Shown here in pieces: positions 35,527 to 43,746 of a DNA stretch of 64,000 nt. Made by a program: the position numbers and the translations under genes. The first letter of the stretch is position 1, and each line of letters starts with the position of its first letter. The DNA comes from Microcoleus sp036705565 (GTDB lineage Bacteria > Cyanobacteriota > Cyanobacteriia > Cyanobacteriales > Microcoleaceae): assembly GCA_036705565.1 (NCBI GenBank), contig JAUBUY010000023.1; one strand, 5' to 3'. The notes under the pieces are model-generated. The model made no database searches. It was not told the origin of the DNA and saw only the letters and a list, made by a program, of their open reading frames with translations.

Positions 35527-37611
35527 ATGGCCACTTCATTCAATGGTTCTTTGGGTACAACCACTAATTACAGCAGCATCAGTGACCTAATTACACAATG
35601 GCCTACTGCCGCCCAGAATCAAGGCATCCAACTGTCTGGGATAGCTTTTGATGGCGTGGAAACGAACTACACTACCCCTGAATCCATCGCCAACCTCACC
35701 TTAGCAACGAACGAAAACCCTAAAAGCTGGTTGAGTTACGGCGCTGTGGCTGGTGTTGGTGTCCCATCCTCTTATGATGGTTGGTTCACGGATGTCAATA
35801 AAGTGCGGGCGGAAATCAACTATGACCCCAACACCAATAAATCTCAGGTGCTGAAGGTGAAATGGGCAGATAACAAAGACATTACTAGCGCCACGATCGG
35901 TCTGAGTGGATTACTTCCCAAATCAAGTTCTACTACAGTGAACGATCAAGGCGATGAAGTTGGTTTGCTGCAACTGTTTAAGGATGGGACGCCGGTATCG
36001 GCAAGCAATTTTACGATTACTCGCCTCAGTGCTCCAGTCCCTCCAAAACCCATCACTGCGGGTTCAGATGGAGTGACTTTCACTGGCGATCGTACCGATG
36101 GCAACTTCACATTCCAGATAGTAGGAGACTCTCTCACCGGCGTTACTTTTGACGAACTGCGGTTCTCCGCCAAAGCCTACACGAACCCCACCGCTGCCTA
36201 CGCCGCTAGCTCCTTCAAAAGCGATAGTTCCGACTACCTAGTGCGGAGTATTCAATATCAAGGCATTGATGTGACGCCAACGCCAACGCCGACGCCGACC
36301 CCAACGCCGACGCCCACTCCGACCCCAACTCCGACATCTCCAAGTATCTTCCAGTTCACCCAACCAAATTACACGGTGGCTGAAGGCGGCGTGGTTACGA
36401 TNNNNNNNNNNNNNNNNNNNNNNNNNNNNNNNNNNNNNNNNNNNNNNNNNNNNNNNNNNNNNNNNNNNNNNNNNNNNNNNNNNNNNNNNNNNNNNNNNNN
36501 NACGCCGACGCCGACTCCAACTCCGACATCTCCAAGTATCTTCCAGTTCACCCAACCAAATTACACGGTGGCTGAAGGTGGCGTGGTTACGATTGACGTT
36601 ACTCGCACCGGCGGCACGGAGGCTGCATCGATTAACTACTCTACTCTCGACGGTTCGGCAAGTTCAACAGGCAGTGCACCTGATTACACTGGAACGGCGG
36701 CGGGGGTATTGAATTTTGCTGCGGGGCAAACTACCGCTAGTTTCACGGTGACGGCTTTGACTGATTCGATTTTGGAATCGCCGGAAACGGTCAATTTGGT
36801 GCTCTTCGGTGGCAATGTCGGCAGTAGTCCGTCAATTTTGACGATTAATGATGTGGCGACCCCAACGCCGACGCCGACGCCGACTCCAACTCCAGCAACA
36901 TCAACAGCAACCCAGTTTGTTTTTAGTGCGGCTACTTTCACCACTCCAGAATCATCTGGCTTTGCTACGGTGACAGTCAATCGCATCGGCGCCACTACGG
37001 CTGCCGCAAGCATTGGCTACGGTACTCTTGACGGCACCGCCCTATCAACTGGAGGAAGTGCGGCTGATTATGCGTCTACTGCTGGTGTACTCAACTTTGC
37101 CCCTGGGGTAACTTCCACGACGTTCAACATCTTTGTCAATGCTGATACTGTGCCTGAAATGACTGAGATTGTTAACCTATTTCTCAACAGCGGCCCCGTC
37201 GGCACTCCGTCAACAGCACAACTACAGATTATTGACGGTAGCAGCAGTGCATCTGGCAATATCTTCGAGTATAGTGCGTCTAATTACGGATCGATCGCCA
37301 CTCAGGGGGGCAACACAACGGTTACAGTTACCCGCTCAAGCGGCTTAGGTGCAGCATCGATTGATTATATTATTCTGGCGGGTACTCCAGGCGCCGGCCC
37401 TGCACCTGTATATGGTACCGACTACCTGCTTAACCCGGGCGGCCCCACTGGCGGCACGTTGTCCTTCGCCAACGGCCAACTCAGCCAAACCTTTACTATT
37501 GAAGACAACCCATTTAGTACCAATAATGGGATTGTGCGCTTAGGTCTTGCTAACCCCACTGCGGGCTACAGTTTCGGCAGTACAGCGGCAACAAGTATCA
37601 CTCTCATCTAA
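35527..37611 (+). CDS. Calx-beta repeat protein with Pro-Thr linkers, containing an assembly gap
   Basis: The open frame spans 694 codons including unknown residues. Residues 1-245 form a non-repeated N-terminal domain (NGSLGTTTNYSSISDLITQ at the start) with no signal peptide. It is followed by a PT-repeat linker, a segment SPSIFQFTQPNYTVAEGGVV, the gap, and the same linker and segment again. At least two Calx-beta-like domains with GTAAGVLNFAAGQTTASF-type blocks follow, then a final divergent repeat. Calx-beta domains bind calcium and are common in cyanobacterial cell-surface or adhesion proteins. The true number of repeats is unknown because the gap lies between identical repeat copies. The frame stays open across the 100 Ns only by convention. 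Confidence 0.75.
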   Translation: MATSFNGSLGTTTNYSSISDLITQWPTAAQNQGIQLSGIAFDGVETNYTTPESIANLTLATNENPKSWLSYGAVAGVGVPSSYDGWFTDVNKVRAEINYDPNTNKSQVLKVKWADNKDITSATIGLSGLLPKSSSTTVNDQGDEVGLLQLFKDGTPVSASNFTITRLSAPVPPKPITAGSDGVTFTGDRTDGNFTFQIVGDSLTGVTFDELRFSAKAYTNPTAAYAASSFKSDSSDYLVRSIQYQGIDVTPTPTPTPTPTPTPTPTPTPTSPSIFQFTQPNYTVAEGGVVTXXXXXXXXXXXXXXXXXXXXXXXXXXXXXXXXXXTPTPTPTPTSPSIFQFTQPNYTVAEGGVVTIDVTRTGGTEAASINYSTLDGSASSTGSAPDYTGTAAGVLNFAAGQTTASFTVTALTDSILESPETVNLVLFGGNVGSSPSILTINDVATPTPTPTPTPTPATSTATQFVFSAATFTTPESSGFATVTVNRIGATTAAASIGYGTLDGTALSTGGSAADYASTAGVLNFAPGVTSTTFNIFVNADTVPEMTEIVNLFLNSGPVGTPSTAQLQIIDGSSSASGNIFEYSASNYGSIATQGGNTTVTVTRSSGLGAASIDYIILAGTPGAGPAPVYGTDYLLNPGGPTGGTLSFANGQLSQTFTIEDNPFSTNNGIVRLGLANPTAGYSFGSTAATSITLI
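36402..36501. other. assembly gap of 100 Ns
   Basis: Exactly 100 undetermined bases, the usual placeholder for a gap of unknown size. Sequence on both sides (Pro-Thr linker and a TVAEGGVVT-encoding segment) is nearly identical, so a repeat collapse is the probable cause. Confidence 0.97.
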
Positions 37612-38070
37612 GGCTGTTAGTAGGGCGAGCAATCCTTGCTCTACTAATATGTCCCGCAAGTAGTTAAATGCTTTTTATCAGTCTGATTCCTCACTACAGC
37701 TTTTTTCAAGAAAGCGAGGTACGCGGGTAAAATCTTCGCTGTGGGACAGTCGCTGGCACTGACAACTAATGGGATTCACCCACAGGGTCGATTGTGGGAG
37801 GTCTCGACCCGAATCCCATTGCTGGTGCTAGTTTCGTTGCCTTCAACCCATTGCTTAATTGGGTCTGATAGAACCATTTCAAGGTCGTACTCTTAGATGC
37901 TGCGCGCGTTATTCGAGTACGACCTTGAACCCTTGTATGTGGAAAGAATTAGATGGCGATTTGCCCTTGGGTGGGGGTTTTTGAGATTGTCGGTTTTTGG
38001 CAATAATTTTTGATAAAACCTGCCCCTAGAATTATTGATTGGATATTATTGTTTTTTTCCGCTTACCTAC
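37612..38070. other. intergenic region, no gene seen
   Basis: A 459-bp stretch between the Calx-beta gene and the convergent DUF4129 pseudogene. It has an imperfect hairpin around TGGGATTCACCCACAG at 37768-37820, a pair of AAGGTCGTACTC / GAGTACGACCTT arms (37881-37892 and 37915-37926) that form a perfect stem, and a short family B-like core near 37970-38032. Confidence 0.6.
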
Positions 38071-38661
38071 TTAATCCTTAATTTTTTGATAAGCTTGCTG
38101 ACACTGTTCAAAGATTGAGGCGTCAGCTTCTCTATTCCCAAAATATAGTTGCTGATGTATTTTTATCAAAGTTTCGTAAGGCGCTGGCTGGGGTAATTGC
38201 TCGATTAATTGCAAATATTCGCCATCAGTGCGGCTGGGTTGGTGAATCGCGGTTCCCGCATCATTTAACCGCTGCAACCGCCATGTAAAGCAAGCAGCAA
38301 GCTTGGTGGTATTTCCCTTGCTGCTGCAACTTTTGCGATCGCAACAACAACTCTGCTACGGATAAATCTTTAATTGTTGTTTTGCACTGCCATCAGTTGT
38401 TTTATTCCTATTTTTGAAATTATGAATATAAAAACGCGACAGTTGCCAAATCCGCCAACTCGCCCAGACTGCGAGCAATGCTAAGATTAACCAAAAGGCT
38501 GCTTTAGCGATCGCCCCCAAGATGGGGGAATCAAACCAAGATGGCAATTAGACATTCGGTATATTTTGGGCAGTTTTTAGTTCCCACCACTCCTGCAATC
38601 GTTGTTGCGACTGTCCTAATTGCCAACCCAAATTAGTTTTATCAAAGGAACTTTCGGACAT
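38071..38661 (-). pseudogene. DUF4129-domain protein, broken by a stop and two frameshifts
   Basis: Minus-strand reading from the ATG at 38661 gives MSESSFDKTNLGWQLGQSQQ and continues to an in-frame TAA (38548-38550). The same frame resumes with LPSWFDSPILGAIAKAAFWL, a membrane helix, to about 38370. Similarity then continues in another frame (LSVAELLLRSQKLQQQGKYH then ACCLLYMA) to about 38283, and finally returns to the first frame (QRLNDAGTAIHQPSRTDGEY) to the end at 38071. Together these make one protein of the expected order for cyanobacterial DUF4129 proteins, which often accompany transglutaminase-like genes. None is adjacent here. It is either a decayed gene or a poorly assembled one. 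Confidence 0.8.
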
Positions 38662-38759
38662 AGCTTTACTTCACTGAATCGATTTTGCCCTGTGGATTTG
38701 GGCTTTTTTTATTCGATCGTCTTACTGCACATTTTGTACAGCTTTTAAGTTGGTACTAA

Positions 38760-38890
38760 CTAAGGAATGAGAATTAAATAACTTCCACTCTTGAAAGTGG
38801 GATGGGCGTCCCGCCCGTCATGAGTGGACGGGCGGGACGCCCATCCCACAATAACAATTAAAATTGTAAGTTATTTAATTCGCGATCCTA
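38760..38890. repeat. MITE-like repeat, family A, inverted copy upstream of flv4
   Basis: A 131-bp copy in the opposite orientation to those at 931 and 21436. It ends about 215 bp before the flv4 start, so it borders the flv4 promoter region. Confidence 0.85.
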
Positions 38891-39105
38891 ACTGACTGCT
38901 CGATCACAATTTCCATGCAAAACCAAGTTCGATCGGTTGGGCGATCGAACTTGGTTTCCATAGCACACATATTAGGTTTTTGTCAATACATAGAGATCAG
39001 TTTTGGGATGCTTAACTGAGTGATAGGAAATTTTATAAAGATTTACAAAAAAAACGTGTCAGAATGAAGACAATAAGGTAATGGGTAAAAGACAAGGAGG
39101 CACTG
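38891..39105 (+). promoter_or_regulatory. likely flv4 operon control region
   Basis: 215 bp between the repeat and the flv4 start. It contains the inverted pair AAGTTCGATCG / CGATCGAACTT (38928-38938 and 38942-38952) and an AGGAGG ribosome-binding site at 39094-39099. In Synechocystis this operon is induced by low CO2 and restrained by an antisense RNA in the leader. No such RNA can be shown from sequence alone here. Confidence 0.4.
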
Positions 39106-40833
39106 ATGGTAGCGCTGACTGAACGAGTCCAACGCAGATTGACGGTGGAAAAAGTCGAAATTGCCTCTGACACAACGGCAATTCGATGCCTGGATTGGGA
39201 TAGAGACCGCTTTGACATCGAATTCGGACTCAAAAACGGTACAACATACAACTCATTCATCATTCGCGGTGAAAAAACGGCCCTCGTGGATACCTCGCAC
39301 GAGAAGTTTCGCCAGCAATACATGGAAACTCTAACGGGCGAAATTGACCCCAAAGAGATTGACTATCTAATTATCAGCCACACCGAACCAGACCACAGCG
39401 GTTTAGTCAAAGACGTGCTGGCGCTGGCACCCCAAGCGATTGTCGTGGGGGCGAAAGTAGCAATTCAATTTTTAGAAAACCTTGTACACCAACCATTTGA
39501 GCGATTGGTGGTCAAAAACGGGGACAAACTAGATTTAGGAAACGGCCACATTATCGAATTCGTATCGGCGCCGAACTTGCACTGGCCTGATACTATTTTC
39601 AGCTACGACAGCAAAACTCAAGTGCTGTTTACCTGCGACGCTTTCGGGATGCACTACTGTTCCGACAGCACCTTCGATGACGATTTAGCAGCAATTGAGG
39701 AAGATTACCACTTTTATTATGAGTGTTTGATGGGTCCCAATGCTCGATCGGTACTCGCTGCGATGAAGCGGATGGCAGAATTGGGAGAAATCGGTACAGT
39801 TGCGACCGGTCACGGGCCGCTGCTGCGGCACAATGTGGTGGAACTTACCGGACGCTACAAAAAGTGGAGCCAAGCGCAAGCTAAGGCAGAAACCACTGTA
39901 GCGGTATTTTACACCTCCGACTACGGATTTAGCGATCGACTCAGCCAAGCGATCGCCCACGGTATCACCAAAACAGGTGTCGCTGTGGAAATGATGGATT
40001 TGAGAATCGCCGACTTACAAGAAGTTGCGGAACTTGTCAGTAATGCTGCCGGTATCGTAATTTGTTCGCCACCGAGTGGCGGTACTGCTGCTGTAAATGC
40101 CGAAGCCGCAATCAACACAATTTTAGTTGCAGCTAACAACAAACAATCTTTCGGTTTGTGTGAATCCGGCGGCGGCGATGACGCATCGATTTACCCGCTG
40201 CGAAACAAGTTCAAAGAGTTGGGTTTAAAAGAAGCATTTCCCAACATTTTAATTAAAGAATCACCGACTGAAGCGAGTTATCAACTTTGCGACGAAGCCG
40301 GCACTGACTTAGGACAGTGGCTGACGCGGGACAAAGCAGTCAAACAGATGAAATCCCTCGACAGCGACCTCGATAAAGCTTTGGGAAGAATCAGCGGCGG
40401 ACTGTACATCATTACCGCTCAAAAAGGCGAGGTTAGCGGTGCGATGCTAGCTTCTTGGGTAACGCAAGCCAGCTTTAAACCGCTGGGTTTAACAATAGCA
40501 GTTGCGAAGGATCGGGCGATCGAATCGATGATGCGCGCGGGAGATAAATTTGTTCTCAACGTGCTGGAAGAAGGCAATTATCAAACTTTGATGAGGCACT
40601 TTTTAAAGCGTTTTGCTCCTGGTGCCGATCGATTTGCCGGAGTTAAAACTCAACCAGCAACCAACGGTTCTCCAATTCTGACAGATGCTTTAGCTTACAT
40701 GGAATGCGAAGTAGTCAGCCGGATGGAACTTTCGGATCATCATATCGTATATGCGATCGTTGATAGCGGCCGCGTATCCAATCCCGATGCACTGCCTGCT
40801 GTTCACCACCGCAAAGTGGGAAATCACTATTAG
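39106..40833 (+). CDS. flv4: flavodiiron protein Flv4
   Basis: 575 residues in the three-domain cyanobacterial layout: metallo-beta-lactamase-like diiron domain (1-260), flavodoxin domain (about 262-410, VAVFYTSDYGFSDRLSQAI) and flavin reductase domain (about 425-575, KGEVSGAMLASWVTQASF). The diiron ligand motif HTEPDH is intact near residues 92-97, as in Flv3 and Flv4. Being first in an flv-middle gene-flv cluster makes Flv4 the best assignment. In Synechocystis, Flv4 forms a heterodimer with Flv2 that takes electrons from the photosystem II side and protects it under low CO2 and high light. An AGGAGG site precedes the ATG. Confidence 0.92.
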   Translation: MVALTERVQRRLTVEKVEIASDTTAIRCLDWDRDRFDIEFGLKNGTTYNSFIIRGEKTALVDTSHEKFRQQYMETLTGEIDPKEIDYLIISHTEPDHSGLVKDVLALAPQAIVVGAKVAIQFLENLVHQPFERLVVKNGDKLDLGNGHIIEFVSAPNLHWPDTIFSYDSKTQVLFTCDAFGMHYCSDSTFDDDLAAIEEDYHFYYECLMGPNARSVLAAMKRMAELGEIGTVATGHGPLLRHNVVELTGRYKKWSQAQAKAETTVAVFYTSDYGFSDRLSQAIAHGITKTGVAVEMMDLRIADLQEVAELVSNAAGIVICSPPSGGTAAVNAEAAINTILVAANNKQSFGLCESGGGDDASIYPLRNKFKELGLKEAFPNILIKESPTEASYQLCDEAGTDLGQWLTRDKAVKQMKSLDSDLDKALGRISGGLYIITAQKGEVSGAMLASWVTQASFKPLGLTIAVAKDRAIESMMRAGDKFVLNVLEEGNYQTLMRHFLKRFAPGADRFAGVKTQPATNGSPILTDALAYMECEVVSRMELSDHHIVYAIVDSGRVSNPDALPAVHHRKVGNHY

Positions 40834-40955
40834 GAAGTCAGTTGACGGTTGACAGTTGTCAGTTGATAGTTGACAGTTGACTGTTGTCAGGTGCAAAGGG
40901 GAAATTCAACGATATATTGATTGACTGTCTGAGTCAACATACCCCAAACGTATTA

Positions 40956-41018
40956 GTAAGGTGCGTCAGCCGATGTTTTATTCGACTTCATCATCGACTA
41001 TCTACTGACGCACCCTAC
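40956..41018. repeat. dispersed hairpin repeat inside the flv4-2 operon
   Basis: The arms AAGGTGCGTCAG at 40958-40969 and CTGACGCACCCTAC at 41005-41018 flank 35 bp in which CGATG/CATCG can also pair. Upstream lie GTTGACAGTT-type repeats (40840-40885). Together they stretch the flv4-to-middle-gene spacer to 338 bp. Confidence 0.7.
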
Positions 41019-41171
41019 AATTACAGTCCAGGACACAACTGGCTAGCCAAAAACTCTCAACTTTGGGTGCTTGTGGCGCACCTTACCGGCTTCTGGGTGT
41101 TGGGTGCGCCACCAGCAGCAAACCGGGCAAACCGTTGTCATTTAGACTTCATTTTAATAGGGGAATTGCCA

Positions 41172-41801
41172 ATGCCTGCCAATCTTTTAGAAGACCGAGA
41201 TTACACAATTATTATTGCCAGAAGCGATGCCAGCAGAGACCCTCACCATCCTTGGTACGAGGATTGGGTAGAAGCACAGGCATCTCTGATCGACTTAGCA
41301 AAAAAATGTCAGCAATTTGACAGCGACGGCATCACCGTTTACGAAGCTTCTACTCCTATGTGGAAGTATCAAAATTCCAATGTTGCGCGGTTAGCTCAAA
41401 TTTTGCAGCGACAAAATACGGAACCGGATTCAGAAAACCCCACTGCAATTAATTTGGAAGAAGCTCTGAAAGCAACTTTTAGTGATTATTTTGCAAGCAA
41501 ACCAAATGCCAAAGGGAAAAACGGAACAATAATTGTTGCAGTTTTAGATCAAAAACCCGAAAATACCGCTGCTGTTGCCGAAATTCTTGTAAGTGCGGCA
41601 AATAAAATAGATAAAGATGAAGAAATTGGAGTGAGCTTTATCCAAATTGGCGACGATTTGAAAACCAGGGAATTTCTGATTGACCTGGATACCAATTTAC
41701 AGGGTAGAGGTGCAAGGTTTGACATTGTAGATACCAAGTTTTGGCACGAAATCAAAAGAAGTTCTGTAGTTCAGTTTCTCATAGGTGCAATAAATGACTA
41801 A
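41172..41801 (+). CDS. middle gene of the flv4-2 operon (Sll0218-like position), vWA-like fold
   Basis: 209 residues from the ATG at 41172. An in-frame upstream extension to 40884 runs through repeats and is not used. The start DYTIIIARSDASRDPHHPWY and the length resemble von Willebrand A-like proteins, but the metal-site DxSxS motif is not intact. Its place between flv4 and flv2, with the stop overlapping the flv2 start by 8 bases, matches sll0218 in Synechocystis, whose product supports photosystem II assembly or stability. Assignment rests on position. Direct similarity to Sll0218 was not checked. No membrane helix is obvious. Confidence 0.75.
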   Translation: MPANLLEDRDYTIIIARSDASRDPHHPWYEDWVEAQASLIDLAKKCQQFDSDGITVYEASTPMWKYQNSNVARLAQILQRQNTEPDSENPTAINLEEALKATFSDYFASKPNAKGKNGTIIVAVLDQKPENTAAVAEILVSAANKIDKDEEIGVSFIQIGDDLKTREFLIDLDTNLQGRGARFDIVDTKFWHEIKRSSVVQFLIGAIND

Positions 41802-43539
41802 TACTTTGACTCCTAGACTCGCATCGGATGCCAAACCCCGCGATGTGCAGTTTATCCCGATCGCACTCGATACTTTTATTGTGCGATCGCGCACTTGGGA
41901 CAGACTCAAATTTGAAGTCGAGTATTCGCTGCAAAAGGGGACGACAGCCAATAGCTATATTATTCAAGCTGACAAAACTGCTTTGTTCGATCCGCCGGGG
42001 GAATCTTTTACTCAAAATTACATCGATTTTTTACAGCAACGGGTGGACTTGACCAAGCTGGATTACATAATTTTGGGGCATTTCAATGCTAACAGATCAG
42101 TAACAATTAAAGCTCTGTTAGAATTAGCTCCTGAAGCAGCTTTGGTTTGCACGAATCCAGCAGCAATTAGTTTGCGCGCCGCTTTCCCCGACCAAGAATT
42201 AAACATTATGGTCGTTCGGGGAGAGGAAACTCTCAACTTAGGAAAAGGTCACGCCTTAAAATTCATCGCGACTCCGACTCCCCGCTGGCCTGACCAACTT
42301 TGCACCTACGATCCGCACACTCGAATCGTGTTCACTGACAAACTATTTGGAGCTCACGTTTGCGGCGACCAAGTATTTGATGAAGGGTGGAGCGTTTACA
42401 GCGAAGATCGGCGCTATTATTACGATTCCCTGCACGCATCTCAGGCAAAACAAGTGCTGACGGCAATGGATAAATTCGCCGATTTACCCGCAGCATTTTA
42501 TGCTCCCGGTCACGGCCCGATCGTCCGTTACGGCCTTAATGAACTGAGCAATTTGTATCGGGAATGGAGCCAGCAACAAAATTCAAAAGACTTGACAGTT
42601 GCTTTGATTTATGCTTCGGCTTACGGAAATACGGCTACTTTAGCACAGGCGATCGCCAAAGGAATTACGAAAGCCGGCGTGGCGGTGGAAAGTATCAACT
42701 GCGAATTTGCAGAACCCGGAGAAATTCAAGAGGCGATCGAAAAATGCGCGGGATTTATCATCGGAACTCCCACGCTAGCAGGACACGCTCCGACGCAAAT
42801 TCAAACTGCTTTGGGAATTGTTTTATCTACAGCAACTAAGAGCAAACTAGCGGGGGTTTTCGGTTCTTTTGGCTGGAGTGGAGAGGCGATCGACTTAGTG
42901 GAAAATAAGCTGAAAGATGCTGGGTATCGAATTGGATTTGAGCCGATTCGAGCCAAATTTAAGCCGACGGCGGCGACAATTCACGAGTGCAAAGAAGCGG
43001 GAACGGATTTTGCTCAAGCTTTGATTCGATCGCAAAAATTGCGGGCACCGAAACCGCAGTTAGCAGCAGGGAGCGATCGCACTGAACAAGCAGTAGGGAG
43101 ATTGGTTGGTTCGCTGTGCGTACTCTCGGCGAAGCGGGGGGAAGTCGCCAGTGCGATGCTGGCTTCGTGGGTGTCGCAAGCAACATTTAATCCGCCCGGT
43201 GTGACGATTGCGGTGGCGAAAGATCGATCGATCGAAGCTTTGATGTACGCCGGAGATAAGTTTGTGCTGAATATCTTAGCCGAAGGGCGACAGTTGCGGA
43301 AGTATTTCATGAAAAACTTTGCTCCGGGAGAAGACAGATTTGCGGGAGTCGAAACAATGGAAGCTAGCAACGGCTGTCCGGTGTTGACTGATGCTCTAGC
43401 TTATCTGGAATGCCAAGTGATAAGTCGGATGGAATGTGGCGATCACTGGGTAGTTTATGCGGCGATTGAAAACGGTCATTTGCTCAATAATGACGGCGTG
43501 ACAGCGGTGCACTACCGGAAATCAGGGAGTCATTATTAA
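41794..43539 (+). CDS. flv2: flavodiiron protein Flv2
   Basis: 581 residues with the same three domains as Flv4 (diiron 1-260, flavodoxin about 268-415, flavin reductase about 435-581). The HxExDH ligand set is replaced by HFNANRS near residue 95, so the canonical diiron site is lost, as in Flv1 and Flv2 of cyanobacteria. The ATGACTAA junction overlaps the previous stop, indicating translational coupling. As third gene of the operon, Flv2 fits best. It is expected to act as the non-canonical partner in a Flv2/Flv4 heterodimer. Confidence 0.92.
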   Translation: MTNTLTPRLASDAKPRDVQFIPIALDTFIVRSRTWDRLKFEVEYSLQKGTTANSYIIQADKTALFDPPGESFTQNYIDFLQQRVDLTKLDYIILGHFNANRSVTIKALLELAPEAALVCTNPAAISLRAAFPDQELNIMVVRGEETLNLGKGHALKFIATPTPRWPDQLCTYDPHTRIVFTDKLFGAHVCGDQVFDEGWSVYSEDRRYYYDSLHASQAKQVLTAMDKFADLPAAFYAPGHGPIVRYGLNELSNLYREWSQQQNSKDLTVALIYASAYGNTATLAQAIAKGITKAGVAVESINCEFAEPGEIQEAIEKCAGFIIGTPTLAGHAPTQIQTALGIVLSTATKSKLAGVFGSFGWSGEAIDLVENKLKDAGYRIGFEPIRAKFKPTAATIHECKEAGTDFAQALIRSQKLRAPKPQLAAGSDRTEQAVGRLVGSLCVLSAKRGEVASAMLASWVSQATFNPPGVTIAVAKDRSIEALMYAGDKFVLNILAEGRQLRKYFMKNFAPGEDRFAGVETMEASNGCPVLTDALAYLECQVISRMECGDHWVVYAAIENGHLLNNDGVTAVHYRKSGSHY

Positions 43540-43549
43540 GCTACGGCTA

Positions 43550-43570
43550 GGACACGGCATTGCCGTGTCC
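43550..43570. repeat. perfect palindrome after flv2
   Basis: The arms GGACACGGCA and TGCCGTGTCC are separated by one base, 10 bp after the flv2 stop. The position suits a transcript end, but there is no T-run. The same kind of palindrome is common in cyanobacterial spacers. Confidence 0.7.
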
Positions 43571-43746
43571 CTACAACAAATACAGCAGATTGCAGGTTGA
43601 TCGAGTATAGATCCGAAACCCGGAATCAGAGTAGGCACTCATAGACACCGCCCCTACAGAAACTGGTTTATTTGTGCTTCACTTACCTGAAAGGTGCTGT
43701 AAGTGCTTTATTAACAAAGAATAATGGGTTCAACAAAATAAGCTCA

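Noticed and set aside
40884..41171. N-terminal extension of the vWA-like protein
   Set aside because: The upstream part translates through GTTGACAGTT and GGTGCGTCAG repeats. The ATG at 41172 begins the conserved-looking sequence.
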